Positions 25,801 through 36,457 of a DNA stretch of 38,674 nt are shown here, piece after piece (position 1 is the first letter of the stretch; each line of letters begins with the position of its first letter). Made by a program: the position numbers and the translations under genes. The DNA is from Paulinella micropora (Eukaryota > Cercozoa > Imbricatea > Euglyphida). A model generated the notes under the pieces. That model ran no database searches. It worked only from the letters and a program-made list of their open reading frames with translations, and was not told the DNA's origin. The stretch covers positions 1,732,957-1,771,630 of the forward strand of contig BJOX01000007.1 of NCBI GenBank assembly GCA_009731375.1, in the 5' to 3' direction.

Positions 25801-28067
25801 ACTTCAAATTCTGAAAGCTCATACTCGATATTAGTCCCGACAAAATTTTTGCGAATAATAGACAAGCTTTGCCCATCAACTTTTTTTCAAGGACAAAAAC
25901 AGAAAATTTTGAATTTTAATTTTAAATTTAAATTTTAAATTTTTTTTATGTTTGAAAGCAGTGGGGACTGAATCACATCGTGATCTTTCTAACAAACAAA
26001 ACAGATCACAAAAAGGTTGAAAACTTCAAAAGTTATAGTTGCGCATGCCTCCGTTTTTGACCCCACTAAAACGACCTAAAATTCCGCAAAAAGATGCAGT
26101 TGAAATTTTCGAGGATAACTCGCAAACAATTCTCGCGGGCGAGAGAGGATTATCCGGACCCCGCACCAAACATTTGCCTCTCGAATTACACTTCATTCAT
26201 CACCTTCAGAGAGACAGAGAGATTAAATTCATGAAGGTAGAAACTAAAAAGCAAATAGGAGATTTACTCACTAAACCGTTACCGCGCGAGCAGTTTCATT
26301 ATTTACTCAACAAATTTACGGTTGACATTCCGGGATTCCCGGAATGATTACGGATGTTTCACCTATGTTTTGTGTTTTGTTTTCGTTTGTGTGAGTTGTT
26401 TAGCTTTATTCAACCGATGGCGGACTGGAGACCGTGGAGTTTGAAATCGATGATTTGGCTGGACTACTTACCATTTGATCATCTCGTTGGAAGTGAACAG
26501 ACCCGGACCAGAATTCCTGAAGAGCTTCTAGCGGGGGCCGAGGACGCTGGACAGCACAACGATCAAGCTCAGGAAGATTCAGAATACGAAGAAAGCCAAG
26601 TGGAGGACTCCGAAGGTTACGATAGCGACGGACTGCATCAAGACGTAGATTAGCATTCACGATGCGGCCCTACACCAGTGCCACCGCCGACCGGACATTT
26701 CTGGACGGGGGATCGGGGGACAAGGGAGACATTTCATTTCTACGCATATGAAAGTTGATCGCTTATCTTTCTTTTCACTTGTTTCCTCGCACCTATAACG
26801 TTTCTATATATATAGTTTTTAGTGACTCTTGATACCCCTTACGAGAAGCGCTCGCAAATTTAAGTTTTCATTTGCGTAAGAACTATAAGACACTTAAAAC
26901 TGTAGTTATAATATTGACAAATAACTAAGGGGGAGCGTTGGTCATTACTATTTCAATTTAATTCACCGTTACTTGGATAGTTTATTTGTCAATAGGCCGG
27001 ACAGTCAATAATACCAATGATAACTGAAAATGCGAAAGACCTGTACCTAAGTTAGTCAGTTTGTGACGTGGAAGTCAAAGAGTTATTAAAGTGCGTTTCC
27101 ATACTGCGTGGTCATATGTAGAGTGGCCCCAATCAAAAATTAAATAAAAGTTTTGAAAAGGAGTTAAGTGATTTTATGTTAAGAAATATGTAGGGTATGT
27201 AACCAGAATAACTACGAATATGTTGTTTGTCAAAAAATATATACTAGTGTTTGAGCTACAGCAATTCTCTCAACCGACCAGTTATTTTAACTGTACCGGC
27301 CGGGCCTCGTGCTTTTCAGGCATTTTTGAGGCACTTTCTTTTTTTTAACGCCTCTTAACGCAAATATTTGCTCGGAAATGAAGAAGGGTGAGAAGCGGGA
27401 ACGAGAAGAACCTGAAGAAATTCGCAGGGCAACGTCCCCTGTCAAAGCTGCTTACGGCAAGGACTTTTGGGACCTCAAGGCTGTCGATTCCAAAAACATA
27501 ATTTCCGGACACCCTCGAATTTCCCGTCCTACAAAGCTCCCTGTGCCCCTGTTCAAACCTATCGATTTCCGTGACAAGCCTGACCCTAAAGAACACATTC
27601 CTCAATCTGACGATGCAAAAAAGAAGGAGGAGGTTGAGAAACCAGATCGCCCACCCGCCAGGGTCCTTTCCGTCAATGTTTCCAAGCTTCCGGACGGATC
27701 CGAAAAGGACTGGCGTCGATTAGTTTTCGACTGCTTCGTCCAGCCTTTGACTGGGTGGACTTCCGGTGATGGAAAAGACTCCACATGGGAAATTCGTAAA
27801 GATATCCCTGCCTCCTGGTCCTTTGCATCTTTCAAGAAGGCCTTTCGGGTGACTCCAGCCATGAAAAATGACAAATTGATCCTGTAAAAAAGGACTCTCC
27901 CAATCGGTATGAGGTAGAGTTTCTATCTTCGAGCTTTGGGGCCAAATGTTAATTGGAGGAAACGCATCCTTCTCCGTCCATTACAAGCAAGGGTTCCAAA
28001 GGCAATCATGCTGCTGTTTGGAAAGGGGAGAAAAAAACTAAACAGCAGGTTTCTATCTATCTATCTA

Positions 28068-28106
<39 letters not shown>

Positions 28107-28157
28107 ATACATACATACATACACATACGTTGTTGTTATAGTTGTTGCTGTTGTTGC

Positions 28158-28199
<42 letters not shown>

Positions 28200-28211
28200 C
28201 GTTGTTGCTGT

Positions 28212-28243
<32 letters not shown>

Positions 28244-30021
28244 ATTGTTGTTGTTATTGTTGTTGTTATTGTTGTTATTGTTGTTGTTGTCGTCGTTGTC
28301 GTCGTCGTCGTTGTTGTTGTTGTTGTCGTTGTTGTTGTCGTTGTTGTTTGTTGTTGTTGTTGTTGTTGTTGTTGTTGATGTGTAGAGAGAAAAAAGCTTG
28401 GGTAACCGAGCACCCTGGCACTGGAGCCCCTGATTCCATTCCTTTTCTTTTTGGCCCTCGTGTGTCATACACACGCCATGAAAAGGTCCTTTTAAGCCGG
28501 CCCTTGGAGGAGCACGGGCGGATAAAAAAAGCAACACGACCAAGGGGCAATCTTTACATCGTCAGCGTGGACGAGGACGACGGTGCTGGATGGAGAGTGG
28601 CAGAAAAGTGGAGGGCAGTACGGGGCAGAAAGAGTGATAGATACGTAAAAATTCATTGGTATGGCCACGCGTCCAAAATATCTCAGCGAATGGATTGCAT
28701 TTTCCAACCTGCCCGACTGAGGTTGTGGGATCTTCCAGGGGGAGGTTAGCCTGGAAGTGGCGGCATGCCCCCCTGGAAGATTGGGAGAAAGAAGAGAAGG
28801 TGCTGGAGGAGGAGGCGATCACAATTGCCAAATCCAGAATTCTTTTCACGTTTGCCGAGTTCGAACGTTTTGGGCGGGGGCAGACACTCAACAAACTTCC
28901 TATTAATGTGCAGGAGTTCATTGCTGCGTACGTCTCAGCGAAGTGTCTCAACCTCACTCACGTCACATGCACTTTGTCTATCCGTGGCCATAAGCAATGG
29001 TACCAAGGGGAGGAGTTTCAGGATGGTGTTGTGGAGCAAGATGGCACCGATTCCGACTCATCGGAGGACGAGTTATTCGTGCCAAGCAGCTCCTTGCGTC
29101 GTCATGATCGCTTACTGGACAGTCCTGTTGCATGTCCCGGCGGTTCGGTACAAAGTGTTGTTGGTGTTGTGCGTCGTGGTTCAGTATCAACTGCTGCATC
29201 ACAGCCTCCCCTGTTTGACGACACGCCACTGGACATTTGTCGTCGAGGCAGCGTTTCTCCAGCATCAACTCGACTTTCCCTCACCCCGCCTGTCACTCCT
29301 CAGGCGGAAGAGTCAGATTAATAGTGATAATAAAATTGGTTTATTCTATTTGAATTTATATTCAACTCCGGTCACTACCGGTCACGTAAGCCGGATTAAA
29401 AATGAATTATTTACGCAAGCTCTGTTTATTATTATTCAAACTAATAATGAATCAATTTGATGCAGCGGCCTCCCGCGCATACCTTTCATCTATCTCTTTC
29501 AACTTGGCCTGCAATCGCACCAAGCTAATCATTTCTTCAGGTCGGTAAACGGTAAAGTGATAAGATTCGCCAGGCTCAAGGCGATCGTCTGAACAATTCT
29601 TGGCCATGTGATTTCTGAGTCTGCCTTCATGGATGTAGTCTTTGCCGCACCAGTTGCAAACATGTTTACCTTCCCGGAGATGAACTCCCCTCTCCGTCAA
29701 CCACCGGCCAATATATTTTTTTGTTAGCATTTCCAGTAAAAAACCAGTCCTTGTACTGTTGCTCCGGAAAAAATTTTGTCCTTTATGATTGTTTTGAAGC
29801 TCCAAAGATTGGCACGAATACCAATTAAAACGTTTGTGTTTGGAGAGAAGGAAAGCAATATGATTGCATATCACATGGATATAGGGTGTTATGAAATTGT
29901 TCATGTACGTTGGAACCCGCATGACGTCCTCAAACACCACGTTGTGACGACCACCGGCGATGACCTTATCCTGGACAGGGTTGCATTCACGATCTCGGAC
30001 CTTCAAAAAAAAATCATAATG

Positions 30022-30061
<40 letters not shown>

Positions 30062-33000
30062 CTGAACGGATTTCATAAATTCAAATGAAACTGTTTAAAT
30101 ATATATTTATATCAATAAGATAATTGCACCGGTGTTTTTGGGTTTGTTCCACGACAGTGCCAGTCCCCGCTCACCATTTTGTGATGGAGCGGCTGTGCGC
30201 TTGTCTCGGTGAGCTGACGAAAGATAAGACGGGTGTAATCATGCCACTCCTTCGCTTGAGCAGCAGTGAACGTGGTGGCGGGGTTGTTGAGGATGAGGTA
30301 TTGGGAATGCCAAGCCTTCCAGAAATGTTTGAGGCGATCCCATCTACAGGGACTCAAGACTGGGGAAAAGTCGATCTCGTCTTGCACTACGAGAGAAAAA
30401 ACTTGCCATAGGATATGTCCTTGTTCCTGTACATTTATTTCCCACTTGTTCCCATCCTTCCCTTCCGTTTCTGATATTTTGATGCCGTATAGACTATGAT
30501 CAGTCAAAAACTTCTCTAGCCTATCCTGTCGCTCTTTACTAGTTGGTACGTCTTGCATTGAAAAAGGCCAGTACAGCTTGGGCCTACCTTCCAAAGCCTC
30601 ACTCATCGTAACAATATAGTGAAAAAGCGGCCATGACTTCGCAAACACATGTGGAGTAAGTCGGGAATTATGTCCTCTACCTCAATTAAATCAAACAACG
30701 CCTCTTCATGTCCTTTCCCATCCATATCCCCATCACCCCTCTTCCTAGTGCAGTCCCACTCTTTCCGCAAATTGTCTCTCTTCTTTTGTACATTTGCAGT
30801 ACCTGCAGAAGGAGGTGCAATTTGCAGCAAGGTGACCCTGCACTTCCATGTTCCATACCATATCCCCTATCTGTTTAAAGTGGATTGGGTATGTGCGATC
30901 AGATGCGTGGGCTTTGAAGCCATCTGACTTCAAAGCCCTCATCATCTGCAGGTGGGTTTCTATTCTCGCCTTCAGCTCCTCATAACATTCACTCACCTTC
31001 GCCTGTATCAGAGGAAATAATCCCTGAGTAGACGTAGGTGAAGGGAGAATGTCTATGAGGTTATCCTCTTTATCTACAGCTATCACCTTTGCTGCTATAG
31101 TCACTATACTGCCTGACTTGCCTACCTTTGCTCCATCTCCCGCCACACACACCAACAACCTAGCTATCTTCTTCACTGCCTGCATACCTTTGGCGAGGTA
31201 AGTGTTCAACAGGGTCTGGTACAGCTCTACGGCGGGCTTGTTCACGACAATGGGTTGTTCGGCGGCCGCCTGCTTGCTTTGCTTGCTGTCGTCCTCGCAA
31301 TCGTCGTCGAGCCCGCGAACGGGCTCGCTGGCCTTTAAGGCGTCAGCCAGTCTCCTTTTCTTTCTGGTCTGAATTTGATCTTCTTTGTCTGAAAGTCAGC
31401 AGCAGCGGGACAAATTGTCGTAGAAAACAATAGACAGAGAGACAGAGAAGAAAAAAACAAGATAGGGCTTGTGCGCCTTTGCACTGTTTTTTTTTTCTTC
31501 TCTATTTCTCCTTTTTTTTTTCACCGAGGCGCGGCCCCCCCATCCCTCCGTAACACACGCCATTCAAAAAAGAAATCGGCACCGCGGCCCCCCCCCCTCC
31601 CTCTTTCAGTCTCACAATTGTGTCCGTTCCCACCTGCCCCGCTATTCTCTTCCTGGCCACGCACTGGTACCTTGTAATAAATGGTTTTTTCGTTGTTGGT
31701 GTGCTTGCATTTCTCTTGCCTTGTTGTGCGGGAGGTGGGATAGGGGGGGGGGGGGGGGGGGGGGGAGGGCCCCCCCCCNNNNNNNNNNCACTTGTTGCTT
31801 GACAGTCGATGGCAAGAATGTATAAATCGTTTGACCTGTGTGCTTTCTGTCGTCGTTTGCTTGGTTGTTTAATTTCTCTCCCTCCCATTTGTTACATTTT
31901 GTTCAGGCATGACCCCGCAAAAAGATTTAAACACTAACGCTTCTGTTGCCTTGGATAAAAGTGTGGCGGACCGAACGTTCCACCACAGCCGACGATTATT
32001 GATGGCCCTGGCCCTGCTGGCCAGCACGTGCGACTATCCAATGAGCGCAGAAGAAAGAAACACCTTTGGCTAACAAAGAAAAAGGTTGCATCTCTTTTTT
32101 GGGGAGGGGGGGGGGGCCTGAGNNNNNNNNNNNNNNNNNNNNNNNNNNNNNNNNNNNNNNNNNNNNNNNNNNNNNNNNNNNNNNNNNNNNNNNNNNNNNN
32201 NNNNNNNNNNNNNNNNNNNNNNNNNNNNNNNNNNNNNNNNNNNNNNNNNNNNNNNNNNNNNNNNNNNNNNNNNNNNNNNNNNNNNNNNNNNNNNNNNNNN
32301 NNNNNNNNNNNNNNNNNNNNNNNNNNNNNNNNNNNNNNNNNNNNNNNNNNNNNNNNNNNNNNNCCCCCCCCCCCCCCCCCCCCAAAAAAAAAAACTTTCC
32401 CTCCCCCCCTCTCCATTTCCTCCAAATTTCTCTCTCTCCCTTCTCGCCCGCGACTGTATCTTCCCATCTTTTTGTTTTAATTTTTTTCTTTTGTTGTTGT
32501 TGTTGTTGTTGTTGTTGTTTTTGTAGGGCCGCATTTCAGCGAGGAATGGCCCATAGGCAGCGCTTGTTTCCGCACCTAGAATACCAGAAGTTCAGCCTGC
32601 GAGCGGGACGGACGATTGATTTCGAATGCGGTTGTGTGCAAGAAATCTTGCTCGGGAAAATGGTCTGGACTTGCGTGTACCACCAGGAAATGTATTAGCG
32701 GCCTGGGTTTGAGCCTTTCTCCGCTCCTTAGCCCCCGCCCCCGAACGTTCGACGGTTGCTCCTGTGGTCAGCCGCGTGTTGTCCCCCCTCTGTAGGAGTC
32801 TCCGAGTTTTCAGAATCAAGATTTCAATCCAATCCGCTATTAAATTCTGTAGGCAAAAAAGAAAAGCTCTGGAAATTCCTAGCAGTCTTGTGCTAGATTG
32901 TCTTCGTTTTATACAAAACGTCTTTAGCTATTTATCAAAGCTTATTTTAATTTATTGATCACTACGCAACGCTCGTCGAGAGCTAGGCCATGCCTGTTGT

Positions 33001-34079
33001 CTCTCAAGTACATGCCGTAAGCCTCGATTTTTGTTGCTTTGCTACGGCAACGCGGCTGACGTCGTCTTCTAGATCAATATCAACAACCTGGCTGAACTCG
33101 ACCTTTTTGTCTGGTTTCAAATTATTTTTGATGAGTATGGACGGTGTACAGAGCGACTTGAACTTCAAAATCCTACCCTGGTGCTTAGCATGATCAAACT
33201 GATCATAAGGAAGCTTGCTGCCTTTCAGTTCTGACGTGATTATGATCGCCAATCCAGGTTTATCTGTGTTCTTGCTTAAATTAAAATATCCATCATCAGC
33301 AAATTCTGTTAATACGATAGTGCACACTGTGTCGGGCTGCCACTGCGCCGGGGGGCACAGCGTGATGTGGGACAGAGAGTTTGTATCCCTGATCGTCAGT
33401 GTTGGCTCGACCACACCTGGCCAGGACCACGCCACCGTCTCCAACTCTTCCAGTTTTAGGTCAATGTTTTTTAGCACGCTGCGAGAAAAAGCGCGGCCGA
33501 TTTCCAAATGTCTTTCTTGCTCGATCAAATGTTGGGGGCTTAGGAGCTGTATTTTGGCCAACTTGGGGTATCTCTCGAGGCACTGGTGTATAAAGCTCTG
33601 CCACCCGTGTGCCGAGTCTTCATAGGCACAAACCTGCGTTACTGTGAAACATGGCAGTGGGTTGAGGATAGGCAACAATGCGAGTAAACCAATATTTGCC
33701 TGTCCTCTTTGGATTCAGACCTGGGAGGCGGATCCACATAACTTGCCCATATTTTAACTTTACATGTCTATTGCAAAGCAGACGACCGGGACATGCTCGA
33801 CACGTATCCGGGATGTAGCGTGTGGCGGCCGTAGCGCCACAGGTCGTTTTGTATATCGAACAGTTCCTGTCCTGTAGGCGCCAACCTTCCCGAGGGGTGA
33901 CGAGAAATTTTAGTTTGAAAGTCGTGTTCCAACCGAGCCTAGAGCAGGTTGTTAAGCCCTTGTACCAAACTCTTTGTCTCATCGAGTTGCTTGCACTCGG
34001 TACCTTCGGATCGCATGTATGCATGTATGTATGTATGTATGTATGTATGTATGTATGTATGTTATTTATATATGTATGA

Positions 34080-34110
<31 letters not shown>

Positions 34111-34324
34111 TGTATGTATGTATGTATAAACCTTATCTTATCTTATCTTATCTTATCTTATCTTATCTTATCTTATCTTATCTTATCTTATCTTATCTTA
34201 GTCAATGTATGTGTAAGCGTAAATTACATACAAATATATGTATTAATGTCAATATCAATACAAATACAAGTGCAAGTATGGATGTAGTAAAAAACATAAA
34301 TATGAATATAAATGAGAGAGAGAG

Positions 34325-34372
<48 letters not shown>

Positions 34373-34373
34373 C

Positions 34374-34445
<72 letters not shown>

Positions 34446-34462
34446 TGATAGATTGATAGATT

Positions 34463-34503
<41 letters not shown>

Positions 34504-34536
34504 GTAGGTAGGTAGATAGGTAGGTAGGTAGATAGG

Positions 34537-34608
<72 letters not shown>

Positions 34609-35110
34609 CATACAGACAGACAGATAGACAGATAGATGGATAGATAAAAGACACGCTTGGTCATCGGCAGCAAATATAACGGTACTGGAAAACACGCATC
34701 AATACATCTCTACACTCATCCAAATCTTTTTCACTATATATATATGTATATATATATATATATCAAAGTGTGGTGTGGTGTGTGCTGTGCAGGCGCCAGC
34801 GGCCTCGGGCGGCGTCGGCAGCGGCGAACTGCCGACGTACGCGTTGATGAGTGATGATGCTAGGGAGGCGCTGAGGGAGGCGGGAATAAGACTGGGAGAT
34901 CTGCTCTGCAGCGACGAGGTCGCCATGCGTGTCTGAGTCTTCTATACTACTCGTCGCCGTCGATGCTGCATGTGTGTGTATGTGAAATGTGTGTGTGTGT
35001 GTGTATGTGTATGTGACGCATGTATTTGCCATATAGGTGTGAATCATGGAAAGATGTACATGTGGGCAGGTATAGAGTAGTCACGTCTGCGCGCGTGTTG
35101 TTCGTGCGTG

Positions 35111-35145
<35 letters not shown>

Positions 35146-36062
35146 CGTGTAGGAATTGGCCCGGCTGTTGGATGATTTGAAGTTCAAGGTCTCGCCTGTG
35201 ACTGCGCATAGAATCCGTCTAGCCAGGAAGCAGCTTGGTCGATCACAGTCAGAGAGCGAGTGCTAAGAAAGGCAGAGAGAGAGAGAGGGGGGGGGGGGGG
35301 GGGGGGGTTTTTGNNNNNNNNNNCTGTTGCTATGTTGTTGGGAACGAGAGAAACTTGGTTGTAGTGAAAAACGAGACATCCGCTTTCTTATTATCATTGG
35401 TATGCTATTTGTTGGTGCGCAGGGTACAAGAATCAGAGCGTGGCATCTGCTCCAGTCGGAGAGTACATCCTCCACGCCTGTTTCGTGTACGAGCTAGGTA
35501 AATACGTGGGAAGAGCAGAAGCGATCGTCACGGAATATAGGCGGTACGTGGAGAGTTCGATATTGCCGTTGGGTATTCCTGAGGATAGGTTGGTATTCAG
35601 GACAGATGAGATCCTCAGATTCCATTTCTTTGCCAAGGTGGGTGTACCAGAGAAAGTGCGTGCGCGTATTTTTTTATTCCTCGACGTCCCGATGCGCGAA
35701 TATCTTCGCAATTGGCGCGTCTTGGCAGAACAGAACGGGTGCTGGATTTTACTCGTGCAAGTGCCCGCTGATATTGCCAAGTTTGTGATGAAAAACTGGC
35801 AGGAAAAGAATCTCCAACTGGACGCACTTGTGGACACTCTTGGAGGTCCGTGCAATCAATACAAACATACATATATTCATTTATATATACATATGCATAC
35901 GCATACGCACGCGTTCGCAGACCTATTTTATGCATGTTGAAACGTGCACTCTCGCATACGCACGCGTTCGCATGTTGAAACGTGTACTCGCATATGTGCA
36001 TAAACATATACATGTACATAAGCAGAGAGATCTATTGCTGGTCCTTCGTAGTATGAATTCTC

Positions 36063-36102
<40 letters not shown>

Positions 36103-36159
36103 ATCTCTCTCTCTCTCTATATATATGTATATATATAAATATATCTTTCTTTCTTTCTT

Positions 36160-36195
<36 letters not shown>

Positions 36196-36278
36196 CTCCG
36201 TCCTCCTCNNNNNNNNNNCGACCACGATGAGAGATTGTATATATATACATATATATGTATGTATGTATATATATACAA

Positions 36279-36313
<35 letters not shown>

Positions 36314-36314
36314 A

Positions 36315-36355
<41 letters not shown>

Positions 36356-36394
36356 GTGTTGGAATGTGTGTGTGTGTGTGTGTGCGTTTAGAGA

Positions 36395-36457
<63 letters not shown>

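Larger units (their letters stand above)
23161..26038 (+). other. AT-rich noncoding region
   Basis: About 2.9 kb of AT-rich DNA nearly free of microsatellites, with stops in all frames. It contains a 220-bp direct repeat (24803-25022 and 25074-25290). The 30-bp segment at 25025-25055 is an inverted copy of 24100-24125. Short hairpins such as aaccagaaaaatgctggttt occur. It is probably decayed mobile-element sequence. Confidence 0.6.

Noticed and set aside
31469-31825. Hydrophobic plus-strand frames around 31620-31740
   Set aside because: They cross T and G homopolymers and a gap, with no splice or start context.
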